Origin: Skeletonema tropicum
Lineage: Eukaryota; Bacillariophyta; Thalassiosirophyceae; Thalassiosirales; Thalassiosiraceae
Assembly: GCA_037178625.1 (NCBI GenBank)
Contig: CM074143.1
Location: 1,116,001-1,180,000, forward strand
DNA length: 64,000 bases
Reading direction: 5' to 3'
The translations under genes were made by a program, and so were the position numbers. Of the stretch, positions 54,802 through 64,000 are shown piece after piece. Numbering within the stretch: position 1 is the first letter of the stretch; each line of letters opens with the position of its first letter. The notes under the pieces were generated by a model. The model saw nothing but the letters and a program-made list of their open reading frames with translations. It made no database searches and was not told the DNA's origin.

Positions 54802-57069
54802 ATGTCATCCCAAGAATCTGCATCCGCTGAGCAGCTAAAACAAAGGCGCAAGAAACGGCGCCGTCGCAACAATAATAACAGAGGTCCTCCCAGTCGATTG
54901 GATTGGATGGGAGGTGGCTTTGGTTTTGGAGAGCAAGGACGTGACAATAGTAATATTGTTATTACCCAAAGCGCAGCACCAGAAAATGACAGCGGTGATG
55001 AAAAATTGATTACTCCTCGTGCGGATGCGGCGATTGATCTTACGACCGGCGAAGATAGTTGTGATGGCGACAGAGATACGAACAAACATACAAAAAAACA
55101 GAATGCAAACAATTGGAAATGCCAACGGTGTACACTGCTAAATCCACTAAGCTCTGCGGTGTGTGGTGCTTGCGATGCACGACGACAATCTACACGCAAC
55201 AAAACTAGAAAGGAAAACAATCGAAATGCTGGCGATGAATCGGATGATTCGGAATTCCCAACTGTCAAAATGAAGACAAAAGCTAATGGCATTGGCAGAA
55301 CAAGTTTTACTACACGTAACAATAAAGCAGCGTCACTAAATTCACAGAAAGATCAGTCACGAAAACGAACTGCTTCATCATCATCACGAAGTTCCAAGAA
55401 AACATCATTTACAGCTACAACACAAACGAAACAGCAGTGCAGCAAAGAAATGTGGACCGAAAAACACGCACCCAAATGCACCAAAGATCTCTGTGTCGCT
55501 CCCAAAAAGATTGACGAGGTCAAACAATGGCTAAACTCGCATTCAAACTGTCGACAAACGAAACGTGAATCAGTTCAATCCAAAACCGTAGTCGAAGATC
55601 TTGACCCATGGGAAATGCCAGATGAATGGGAAACGGACGTTTTATCACCCGATTCTAAAATGATGATACTCGTGGGATCACCTGGGATTGGAAAATCGGC
55701 CATGGTGCACGCCCTTGCGGCTGAATTGAATTTGGAGATATTGACTTGGAATGATGCTCATGCTGAGTTCGTCGACTATCAATCTCAATCTATGGATGCA
55801 TATCTTCCCTATCAAAGTCAGATGAGTTCATTTGAGGAGTTTTTGTCATCTGGTGGAGTAGGCATGGATGCTCTGGAGCTTGATGTGGGTTATGATAACG
55901 CTGGCACAACGAATAACGGAGCAAAGAAAGTGGAGCAAATGCATGGTTCAATAATATTGATTGAAGAAATACCGAATTTATACAACGCCCAGGCAGCACA
56001 ATCCTTTCGAAATGTCATGGAGCGTCACATTCAACGGACGACTGTGCCAACGATTTTCGTTTATAGTGATGTGTATGAAGGCAAGCACAAACCCGAGGAG
56101 CTGGAGCGCTTGATTCCATCGAATATTCTGTATTCCAATTTGGTTCAGATACTGACTATTCAACCTGCCACAAAGGCCAAGATGAAAAAATGTTTACAAT
56201 CCATAGCCAAGGCAGAGGGAATCGGTACGATGTCATCTGATTTCATGGAAGAAATGCATCTGTCCAGTGGAGGAGATATGCGGCACGCAGTACTGGCAAT
56301 GCAATTTCGATTTTCCTCCAAGAATACTCGGCAGCATAGTGGGAACGAAACAACAAAGCGAGATACCAAGCTGTCGATGTTTCACGCCCTCGGCAAGTTG
56401 ATATATGCCAAACGGAAGCCACTGTGTCAAGATACAATGGAAGAAACAAAAATGTGGGACGATGGCAGAGGACCATTGGAGTTTGATCCAGAAGACATAT
56501 TGAGTCGGTCGGGCATGGGCGTTGGATCGGCTGTTTCCTTTCTGTCCTATCATTGCCCTGACTACTTTACTGACATCAGAGAAATGAGCCGTGCATTTGA
56601 CCGATTCTCTGAGGCCGATATGTTTGTAAACAGATTTTATCAAGGAGGAGCTGGTCAATCGACTATGGAGTATGCTTCCAGTATTGCAAGCAGGGCCATT
56701 GCAGACTCCAATCGAACTCCCGCGCCACCTGCATTCCGGCAACTCTCTGCTCCGAAAGTATTTGGTGTGATGAAGAAATCTACTGAGAATGAAGTGAAGA
56801 TGGACCAACTACGCAAACGTTTGTCGTATGGTGGAAAAATGGCGCTTGAAAGTAATATTGGTTCGGCCCAACGATTTGTGACGGAGAGCCTCCCACACAT
56901 GAGGTTTGTTCTGCCGGAAGAAGTCAACTATGCGCTATCAAATTTGCATTCCTATGCCAATGACAGTGGTAATAAGAATGCAACTGATGCAGCATTTCAG
57001 GAAGGAGCTCTTGCCAAGGAGAATGATATTTTGTTGGAAGATGACATTGTTGATGACGATGACTGGTGA
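54802..57069 (+). CDS. RAD17: Rad17 checkpoint clamp loader with N-terminal RanBP2 zinc finger
   Basis: About 755 aa, one intact exon. Rad17 with RFC2-5 loads the 9-1-1 clamp at damaged DNA. After a basic start there is a RanBP2-type zinc finger at about 106-130 (WKCQRCTLLNPLSSAVCGAC). The AAA core begins WTEKHAPK, has Walker A GSPGIGKSA and Walker B-like IILIEEIPN, then PYQSQMSSFEEFL, SGGDMRHAVLAMQF, LGKLIYAKRK and SIASRAI, all matching Rad17 rather than ELG1 or RFC1. The C-terminus is acidic (LLEDDIVDDDDW). GTG 54784 is in frame upstream; ATG 54802 is preferred. A 225-bp piece of this gene is duplicated at 57643-57868. The zinc finger is not a usual part of Rad17. Confidence 0.9.
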   Translation: MSSQESASAEQLKQRRKKRRRRNNNNRGPPSRLDWMGGGFGFGEQGRDNSNIVITQSAAPENDSGDEKLITPRADAAIDLTTGEDSCDGDRDTNKHTKKQNANNWKCQRCTLLNPLSSAVCGACDARRQSTRNKTRKENNRNAGDESDDSEFPTVKMKTKANGIGRTSFTTRNNKAASLNSQKDQSRKRTASSSSRSSKKTSFTATTQTKQQCSKEMWTEKHAPKCTKDLCVAPKKIDEVKQWLNSHSNCRQTKRESVQSKTVVEDLDPWEMPDEWETDVLSPDSKMMILVGSPGIGKSAMVHALAAELNLEILTWNDAHAEFVDYQSQSMDAYLPYQSQMSSFEEFLSSGGVGMDALELDVGYDNAGTTNNGAKKVEQMHGSIILIEEIPNLYNAQAAQSFRNVMERHIQRTTVPTIFVYSDVYEGKHKPEELERLIPSNILYSNLVQILTIQPATKAKMKKCLQSIAKAEGIGTMSSDFMEEMHLSSGGDMRHAVLAMQFRFSSKNTRQHSGNETTKRDTKLSMFHALGKLIYAKRKPLCQDTMEETKMWDDGRGPLEFDPEDILSRSGMGVGSAVSFLSYHCPDYFTDIREMSRAFDRFSEADMFVNRFYQGGAGQSTMEYASSIASRAIADSNRTPAPPAFRQLSAPKVFGVMKKSTENEVKMDQLRKRLSYGGKMALESNIGSAQRFVTESLPHMRFVLPEEVNYALSNLHSYANDSGNKNATDAAFQEGALAKENDILLEDDIVDDDDW

Positions 57070-57145
57070 AACTGACTGATGCGATTGCATTGATTTCGTT
57101 CACACTAGACATGCGATATGCTTGGTAATAATTCATAACTATATA

Positions 57146-57709
57146 TTATTCATTGTAGGCGTCATTATCATCATCATTGTCATCACTCTGGAAGTAAATG
57201 TCATCTAATTCGAGTTCTTCATTCGCTGGCACGCCATCAGGTGGGATAGTTGGGCGTGTCGCTTCCGGAATGTTTCTAAGTTTTCGTAGCTTCTTTTCAT
57301 ATCTGGCTCTGCGTTCACAGTTGATGATAAATCCTTGGAGCGAGTCCACGACGAGATGCTCATAAATTCTATTCTTGCTGTCTTCGTACAACTTTTGTTT
57401 GCTTTCATTATGTTGCTCACCCAATGACACCACAGAAGCATTGGGGTTACTATTGTAGTATTTCGTGTCTTTCCACCCTCCGTTAGCATAAAGTGCAATG
57501 TGATTATTGTACCCATTCTCAATACCACGACGATTTCCAGACTGCCAAAGCTCTTTTGGAAACTTTTTGAATTCCTCCGTGAGTGGTTGGCAGAGAGTTT
57601 CCGAGATCAAACTCTTGCCTGGTACGAGAGGAATTTGGTGACTAATGTGGGACGATGGCAGAGGACCATTAGAGTTTGATCCAGAAGACATATTGAGTCG
57701 GTCGGGCAT
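57146..57709 (-). CDS. Hypothetical protein whose N-terminus is antisense Rad17 sequence
   Basis: 187 codons on the minus strand, tail to tail with Rad17. The body (SLISETLCQPLTEEFKKFPKELW, then a charged helix EKKLRKLRNIPEA and an acidic end) is unfamiliar. The first 20-odd codons come from the antisense strand of the Rad17 fragment inserted at 57643-57868. Either the original 5' part was displaced by the insertion, leaving a truncated gene, or the gene now uses a new start. The end overlaps nothing else. Confidence 0.5.
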   Translation of the reverse strand: MPDRLNMSSGSNSNGPLPSSHISHQIPLVPGKSLISETLCQPLTEEFKKFPKELWQSGNRRGIENGYNNHIALYANGGWKDTKYYNSNPNASVVSLGEQHNESKQKLYEDSKNRIYEHLVVDSLQGFIINCERRARYEKKLRKLRNIPEATRPTIPPDGVPANEELELDDIYFQSDDNDDDNDAYNE

Positions 57710-57868
57710 GGGCGTTGGATCGGCTGTTTCCTTTCTGTCCTATCATTGCCCAGACTACTTTACTGACATCAGAGAAATGAGCCGTGCATTTGACCGATTC
57801 TCTGAGGCCGATATGTTTGTAAACAGATTTTATCAAGGAGGAGCTGGTCAATCGACTATGGAGTATGC
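57643..57868 (+). pseudogene. Duplicated Rad17 fragment
   Basis: Matches 56449-56674 with only a few substitutions (for example gg to ag at 57671), in direct orientation about 1.2 kb downstream of the source. It encodes the Rad17 segment from MWDDGRGPLEFDPED to STMEYA and then runs into unrelated sequence. No start or stop of its own, so it is non-functional as Rad17. Confidence 0.9.
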
Positions 57869-58282
57869 TAGGGGGGCATTTCATAACTTTCTGAATGTTT
57901 TATGCTGCCAAAAAACATCGACCAAGTGATTATATGCATACCTATAAGGGTAATAGAAGTGATTTATAGGAAGAATTATGTTCATAGCACCACCATGGTC
58001 GAAGATATCAATAGATACAATTACAAGAAAATCACTCATCTGGTATTGGACATTTACATACTTTTAGATATGAATATTGTAGGAGGATACCAACCGGTTA
58101 TGAAAATAATGGCGCCATCCATCATCAGATCTCACAAGACCAAAAATGGCTCTAACCATGGTATCTTTGCCCCTATATCGTCGCTTACCACAGATAATCC
58201 CTTCCTCATGATGTAAACTATATGCGGAACTCATTTACCAGTGTATATGCAATGATATTTGATAAAATTTTGGGCTATTCAT
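57869..58282. other. Intergenic
   Basis: An open frame continuing from the Rad17 fragment to about 58216 has no recognisable features. Otherwise nothing. Confidence 0.4.
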
Positions 58283-59952
58283 TCATGTTCCTGCACTGTA
58301 ATCATGTAGAATGAGCTGGCAAGTGGCCACAATATCATTCATCACCATGAAGATGGAGCATATCATCCCCCTTGAAACGTAATGAACCCAAGTCAGCACA
58401 CAATCTCTTTCTATTGATATATTCTCTTCATCTTCACCGGCAATTATTACTTCATCATCGCATACCTTTTCCAAGTCTAAGTTTGTACCAAGTGACATCT
58501 CCAACTCAGACTCAGACTCAGACTCAGAGGAGAGTGCGACATTTTCAAGCTCATCTGTAGCTCCATCAGAGTTGCAATACGCCAGCATCAAAAGTATCCA
58601 AGCAAGTTGACGAAGCTCACGGAAAATATCTAGACTTGTGGATTCTTCTAACACCCCAAATCTCAGACTAGCCTGTCCAACTGGTAGCCTCAGCAGTGGG
58701 TAAGCAAGCGCCGCGTCTGAGGCTATCGACCTATCAAAATCTCGACACTGGATCGGAGAAATACCAACAGATGCACCCAATTCAGCGACAATCATCTGCA
58801 TGCTCAAGGTATTTCCGTCGGATACACTCCTCGAAACATTAGAACGACCCAGTGACTCTGATTCTACAGAGGATTGATTCTGTGGAGCTTGGACAACAAA
58901 GCTGGGCGTAAATGTCAAGGTCTCATCTGTAATTGCGGATGCAGTGCAGTCATCACGGTCACGGGTCTCGGCCACGACCAATGCAAGTTGGCTCGTGTCA
59001 AATCTATCAGATGAAAGATCTCCGAGCAGACATATGAACAGAGGAGACTCAGATTGAATACAATGGGAGACCTCGATATCGATATTCCAGGCAAGCGGTA
59101 AGCCAACAGCTGCCTTGTGATCCCAGAAGTAGCGAGTCTGTCTGTGAGAAGAAGCCACAGCAATAAAGTCGTTGGTGTCCACAAAAGCATGGATAAGCCA
59201 GGATGATCCAAACCAGCGTGTGTCTCGTGAGTTTGCAAACCCATCAAATCAGAGTATCTATCGTCAACGTGCACTGGACCAGTGTATCCATCATCACATT
59301 CTCTTGAGAGAAAATTGATTGTGGAAAGCTCTTGAGGTGGGCATGCTCCAATGAACGTCATCGTCGGTGTAGTAGAAGTAACTCCGTCAAAAGCACTACT
59401 TGAAGAGAAATAGCCCATCACTGACTCAACAGAAGGCTGATCTTGTAAAGCTTGAGAATTGAAGCCAAGTACAAAAGCTTCATCTGCAATTGCAGACAAA
59501 CTATAGCAGTCAAAATGCTCCGTAGCAATCCCAATAGAGACACGATCTTCGCTGCTAGAAAATTCCAGACCATACATGGAAAGAATAAACTCGAGAGTAG
59601 TTCAAAATCTAACTGTACATTCAGATCCAGATTTTGATTGATAGGCAATCATATTCCAGTCAAAAGAAGCAGCTGTTGCTTCGTCACCCCAGAGGAAATT
59701 AGTTTGAAAGTCAAGGGCAGACGTAGTACTGAAATTGAAGTCTTCAGTTGGCCACAAATGCAGACTGGGGGTGAAGTCAGCTAGACCAAAACGATTCAAG
59801 TGTTCATGTCCATCACTAGCTCCCATTGCTGTCGATACAGAATGCAGATCGTCAAAATTGCCGGCAGATCCCATCAAGTTGAAAGCATTAGAGGTACCAT
59901 CCGAAAGATACGCAAGTTGAGGTCTGATAGTTCTGAATACACCGGCTTCCAT
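58283..59952 (-). CDS. Hypothetical protein, frame broken by about 5 extra bases
   Basis: ATG 59952 (MEAGVFRTIRPQLAYL). Three minus-strand frames (59952-59602, 59577-58915, 59182-58283) link into about 554 aa if single extra bases are dropped near 59640, at two places near 59590, and at two places near 59198-59205 (tat|c, cta|c, tct|c, ggc|t, tat|c). All are synonymous choices, which also removes the apparent TGA at 59602. Content is Asp/Ser-rich with repeated motifs of the type F.SSSAFDG / FVLGFNSQAL and SELEMSLGTN. No domain recognised. Divergent from the gene at 59982. Confidence 0.5.
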
Positions 59953-59981
59953 TCTGATACAGCCTCGGGAACAAGCAGCTT

Positions 59982-61038
59982 TTGCAGAAAGTCCTGTTCA
60001 GGTTTACAACCTTCGAATATCATCAGAGGAATGCTCCATCCAATGAAAGAAATGCTGACACAGAACAGCAATACCATCGCCATCGCCTGGTAGATGATGA
60101 GTTTCAATGTGATTTGAATGAATTGTTGAGGAGTTATTCGGAGAGTTTGTGGGTGCCGGATGATAGTGGGCGGACTGCTATGGAACTGGTGGAGATTTTG
60201 CAGAATATGATGCAAGATGATGAGGAGGAGGAAGAGGAAGGACGGCAAACGGTTAAGGAGATGAAGCCTGTAGATGATTTAGGGACAAAATTGGATAAGG
60301 AGCAGAGTCACGATGATGAGCAGCATCAATATGAGCAAGAGCTACAGCGGCATACGTCAAGACTTGCGGAGAAACGGAAGCAGCAACAGCAACAACAGGA
60401 TGAGTACATGTCCATATACGATTGCTTTCACAGGGAGTCGCTCCAACGAGCACTATTCCACCTATTCCACAGGCAGTGTCGACAGAGTCGGATTATTCTT
60501 CCATCAAAGAGACCATGAGCAAAGCATTCTTCATAAGTACAGAGGGAAGAAAAAGTGAGGATCACGGTTCTGTCAACAAAGGAATCGCTCCAGCGAGTTC
60601 AATCCCACAAGCAGTGTCGACAGGACCGGATCATCCGTCTGTCAAACAGACCATTAGCAAGGTATTCTCTGTAAGAAAGGGAGGAAATAGCGATGATCAA
60701 GGCTTTGTCAATAGAGACAAGCCTCTTGCAGAGATTACCATTAATGCAAAGGAGTCTCAGAAAGAAGGAGACCTTGCGCTCAGTTCCGAACACAATACAA
60801 AAGACCTTGCGTCGCCATTATTTTCATGTCAGCAATGACAGTACAGAGTGCAGATTGCATCAAAGCAATGATTCTCGCATGGAACCAAGCCCAAGCAGCT
60901 GAGAAGTTGAAACTCTTCATGATGGGAAGAGAACATTTCTCGAACACATTGAATGGTGTTTCAAGAGCAAGAGCATCGTTTGTCAGAATCGCTAGTTCCC
61001 TCGAGCTTGATGAAAGAACGACCTCTCGAGATGCGTAA
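59982..61038 (+). CDS. Hypothetical Gln/Glu-rich protein with broken frame
   Basis: Three overlapping frames cover 59982-61038; the start is unclear (the first frame begins with TTG). Readable parts are LVDDEFQCDLNELLRSYSESLWVPDDSGRTAMELVEILQNM, a Gln/Glu/Asp-rich middle (QHQYEQELQRHTSRLAEKRKQ), TSTIPQAVSTESDYSSIKETMSK-type repeats, and a C-terminal helix SADCIKAMILAWNQAQAAEKL. The second frame change (near 60830) fits two synonymous extra bases; the first (near 60412) looks like a one-base deletion relative to the inverted paralogue at 62400-62500 (SIYYLLSQG). No known family. It may be a decaying gene. Confidence 0.45.
60090..60830 (+). repeat. Inverted gene duplication, right-reading copy
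   Basis: Diverged inverted copy of 62040-62830. Shared words include gatgatgagtttcaatg, gagagtttgtggg, agtgggcggactgc, cggcatacgtcaa and tgtcgacagagtc. Confidence 0.75.
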
Positions 61039-61316
61039 AGAATCAACGAGTTGCTTGATGATTCGTTGGTAGTCTCTTGGAGACTAAATTGTTCATCTTT
61101 GATCAGCAAGTTCGAAGCTCTTGCAGTGTCGTCGTGATGTTCTCCAAAGCGTTCCATGAGTTCACTTGCTTCATGAATCAAAGAACCGAGGACGAAAACG
61201 AAACGGGAGTCACTGAATGAACGAATAGAATGCAATTCGCGGGAGGTGACAGGCGGCAGGCGCAGCAGAGGCATAGGATATACCTCGCAGCGCATAAGCA
61301 TATAAGCATTGGCACA

Positions 61317-61943
61317 CTAAAAGCTGTCACTGACAACTGTGGTAACCCCTACCCCTGTCAATAAATACAAGTTAATCAGTCCCAGCCCTGCTGCTCTAGA
61401 CAGTATGACTTGGAGTGCGATCTGGGAAACATAATTGCAGTGGTAGTACTTCAGCAGGTATTGATGCAAGACATACATGCCACCAAGTAATCCATGAGCA
61501 AGGTAGGCATCACTAGATCGAATGAGTGCAATTTTCTTCTTATATTGTCCATCTCCTTCTTGATTTTCACGGCAGAACTGCACTTGCGACAACCACACTG
61601 TCTTAATACTGGACTTTTGCTCTCCTCTTTTAAGTCCAATGCTTTCAAAGCTAATGCTGCTTCCTATAGTCAATGCTCCATTCCCTTTCTTTTTTCTCTT
61701 CCTTCTTCTCTTGATGCCAAGGTTCGAAAATATGCTTGTGTCTTGAGTACAAGGAGATAGAACTCGGTCATAATCATCTTTGTCAAATGAACCCAGATTA
61801 GAAAAGATACTTGTGTCTTCAGTACACCGAGAAAGACCTTCTTCATCCAATGCTCCGTTCTTCTTTCTCTTGCTTCTTCTCTTGATGCCAAGATTAGACA
61901 GAGGGCGCTTCGTAGTATTGTTTTTTCGTTTCTCTCTTGTCAC
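61317..61943 (-). CDS. Hypothetical Lys/Arg-rich protein with IFSNLGIKRR repeats
   Basis: 208 codons. The first half repeats SNLGIKRR(S/R)KRKK and C(T)EDTSIFSNLG, which look like nuclear localisation-type basic blocks. The second half has a weakly hydrophobic end (LSRAAGLGLINLYLLTGV). Lies downstream of the inverted paralogue and could be its 3' exon. Low confidence as an independent gene. Confidence 0.35.
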   Translation of the reverse strand: MTREKRKNNTTKRPLSNLGIKRRSKRKKNGALDEEGLSRCTEDTSIFSNLGSFDKDDYDRVLSPCTQDTSIFSNLGIKRRRKRKKKGNGALTIGSSISFESIGLKRGEQKSSIKTVWLSQVQFCRENQEGDGQYKKKIALIRSSDAYLAHGLLGGMYVLHQYLLKYYHCNYVSQIALQVILSRAAGLGLINLYLLTGVGVTTVVSDSF

Positions 61944-62039
61944 AGTCGTTATATCTGCTATACTGCCAAAGATGCTTGTGTGTCTTCACCTACATGGAGA
62001 AAGAAGCTTGGCAGTCTGAATTGCGGCTTCATCATCTAT

Positions 62040-62830
62040 GTGAAATTAACCCGACAGACAATGAAAGATGTCTTCATAGCTTCTGTATTATGCTCAGAAC
62101 TAAGCGCGAGGTCTTCTTCTTGCTTTGACTCCTTTGCATCAATGGTAATTTCTGCAGTAGGCTTGTCTCTGTCGACAGAGCCTTGATCGTCTCTATTACG
62201 CTCTTTTCTAATGGAAAATGCTTTGGCTTATGGACTGTTTGACGGAAGGATGATCCGATTCTGTCGACACTGCATATGTGTGGAATTGAACTCTCTGGAG
62301 CGATTACAAGAGACTTGTCTTAGTTGACAGAGCCTTGATCGTCACTATTATTTCTTCCCTCTGTTTTATGGAGAGCACTTTACTCATGGTCTCTTTTTGA
62401 TCAACTGATAATCTGACTTTGTCGACACTGCCTGTCGAATAGTGCTCGTTGGAGCGATTCCCTGAGAAAGCAAGTAGTAGATGGACTTGTACTCATCCTG
62501 TTGCTGCTTACTTTCTCTCCTCGCTAGTTCTTTTGACGTATGCCGCTCTAGCTGTTGTTGATATTGATGCTGCTCATCATTGTGAATCTGCTCATCATGA
62601 CACTGCTCTTTCTCCACTTTAGTCTATAAATCATCCTCACGCTTCATCTCATAAATAAATACAAAGTTAAACCATTTGACGTCCTTCCTCATCATCATCA
62701 TCATCTTGCATCATCATCAGCTGCAATATCTACACCAGCTCCATTGCAGTCCGCCCACTATCATCCAGAACCCACAAACTCTCCGGATAACATCATTGAA
62801 ACTCATCATCTACCGCCACAATCGCCGCCA
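62040..62830 (-). pseudogene. Inverted, degenerate paralogue of the 59982 gene
   Basis: The minus strand reads the same order as 60090-60830 (DDEFQ, GRTAMELV, HQYQQQLERHTSKELARR, SIYYLLSQGIAPTSTI, SSEHNTE) but with several frame breaks and an early stop after DDEFQ. One uninterrupted piece spans 62617-62384. Tail-to-tail arrangement of the two copies forms a large imperfect inverted repeat around 60830-62040. Confidence 0.6.
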
Positions 62831-62837
62831 TGGAAGC

Positions 62838-63689
62838 AGACGACTGCAAATCCTTCTCTTGTGCTGCATTCGGATATGCGTCAAGTATTTTTAGCGTGAC
62901 ATTAGTGGAGCAGTAGTTGGGTGGTGCGGCGAGGGGCATTGAGAGGGGTAGGCGGCTTGGCTGCCATCATCATTGATGACATCATATTTGTTCTTTGTTA
63001 CGCCTAAGTAAGTATGTATCATCTTGGTGATCAAGAGTAAAATCATTGGCGAAGTCATGTGTGTCATTTTTGTCGGAGGGAAGTTTCACTCTGCTGCACT
63101 CTAGAGAGCATAAGTATGCACTCTCGATACTCTTTGCCGCAGACGCAGACAATGAAAGCAACAAGTAGAGACGAGGACGATATGATCGAGTGATGTGTAT
63201 TGGAACTGAGCGTGACGTACACACTTGTTGAGTGGATATCAAGAGGGATAGCATAAGATCAAGCTAGCAGTGGAATTGGACTTATAATTTACATCTGACA
63301 AACATGAGACACATTATCAAAAATCTCATTCCTACGACCTATGGAGACGAAAACGCCAACACCCAATCATCCCGTCTATCTATATCTAGAGAGAGGCAGC
63401 AAATAATGTGCCATAAGACACACGACAGCGATGGTCGCAACTTGAGAGAAGGCCCTGCTCGACTGCTCAAACTAAACTTGCCGTCTTGTTTCTGCCCTGC
63501 TAGTAAAGGCCTTCCGTCAAGAATCTCTGCTTGGTCCGAGTTGCGGTGGATGTATAGACGCTGGATGTGTAGCTTGCGATACGCCTTGCGAAGAGAGTGC
63601 CTCTACATGAACTACAAAGCACTGTTTTTAGAAATAGGAAACAAAACAAAGATTCATTAGAGATACAAAATACAAAGAGACAGCAAACA
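62838..63689. other. Intergenic
   Basis: No supported gene. The frame at 63304-63660 starts with ATG but is basic, of mixed composition and without domain features. The end (63655-63705) is an A/C-rich low-complexity run (aaacaaacaaacaaaac). Confidence 0.4.
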
Positions 63690-64000
63690 AACAAACAAAA
63701 CAAAGATGTGGGGTGCTTTTCAACGAGATCGAACGGTAGTTTAGCGACGGATTTATGGTCTAGCAAACCCTAAAGGAACTGTGTCCCCCCACTTTCTTAG
63801 GGCGAAAGAACACTCTGTTTAAGCCTCTCAGCACCTCCGAAGGCCGCCGTGACCAACCTTGGAAACCGACCGTTACTATCTCTCTCGAAACCCCAAATCG
63901 AGTACACCCGAAGGCGCAAAGAAAAGCTGGGCCAATTTAATTAATCGCCGGCTAACCTCGGCGATGGGCCTTATTTGTATAGCACCGGCTTTGCCTCGGT
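63690..64000 (-). rRNA. Possible 3' end of large-subunit rRNA (partial, minus strand)
   Basis: Composition changes abruptly near 63706 to GC-rich, structured sequence. Read on the minus strand it contains, in the order expected for the LSU 3' end, atacaaataaggcc (compare the conserved gatacgaataagg), aacggt...ggcggccttcgg...ggtgctg, and near the end cgatctcgttgaaaagc (compare cgatctgctgagattaagc). I compared from memory only. It could instead be rDNA spacer or another structured RNA. It continues past the window. Confidence 0.4.

Noticed and set aside
59602..59604. In-frame TGA as selenocysteine or readthrough
   Set aside because: Three nearby synonymous extra bases give a continuous frame without the stop, matching the pattern seen in other genes. 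No selenocysteine insertion element was seen.

Overview
The window looks like nuclear DNA of a centric, Thalassiosira-like diatom. The evidence is a fucoxanthin-chlorophyll light-harvesting gene with an AFAP plastid presequence, a cyclophilin with signal peptide plus twin-arginine lumen targeting, helicase-associated (HA) domain proteins, Pro/Thr-rich surface proteins with a membrane anchor, and short GT-AG introns of about 60-210 bases. The species is an inference.

Layout. 1-9.3 kb: two almost identical direct copies of a 2.4-kb segment, each with a two-exon HA-domain gene, separated by a small repeat cluster and by a 134-bp two-hairpin repeat. 9.7-12.0 kb: an unrecognised gene inside inverted repeats (mobile-element-like). 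12.3-26.7 kb: beta-adaptin, light-harvesting protein, a poly-Gln/ankyrin protein, EB1 and mitochondrial ClpX, with a 2.0-kb Mutator-like element with 555-bp terminal inverted repeats beside the EB1 promoter. 26.9-37.5 kb: eIF2-alpha, ribosomal protein P1, a secreted PT-rich protein, SCY1-like pseudokinase, LAMMER/CLK kinase and a large PT-rich membrane protein. 37.8-40.3 kb: a satellite with a period near 185 bp, then a second copy of the two-hairpin repeat flanked by 15-bp direct repeats. 40.9-45 kb: an acidic orphan gene and a second gene inside inverted repeats. 45.3-57.1 kb: a 1363-aa coiled-coil/MORN protein, a four-repeat chromatin-like protein with Tudor-like domains, a thylakoid-lumen cyclophilin and the checkpoint clamp loader Rad17. 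57.1-62.9 kb: fragments and lineage-specific genes, including a displaced Rad17 piece and an inverted gene duplication. The last 300 bases resemble the 3' end of LSU rRNA on the minus strand.

The strongest unexpected signal is not a gene. Ten genes (beta-adaptin, ankyrin, EB1, ClpX, SCY1-like, the PT-rich membrane protein and four orphans) are broken by about forty single extra bases. Nearly every extra base follows a codon so that either of the two adjacent bases, used as third base, encodes the same amino acid, and the two bases differ. Removing one base at each site restores full-length conserved proteins exon by exon. This fits both alleles of synonymous heterozygous SNPs being written into one consensus, rather than pseudogenes. 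Nearby genes such as the 4.1-kb coiled-coil gene, Rad17, eIF2-alpha and the CLK kinase show none of it.

The genes are mostly independent housekeeping units (trafficking, translation, proteolysis, cytoskeleton, checkpoint, photosynthesis). There is no operon or pathway cluster. Shared divergent upstream regions exist between the light-harvesting and ankyrin genes, eIF2-alpha and P1, and the CLK kinase and the PT-rich membrane protein.
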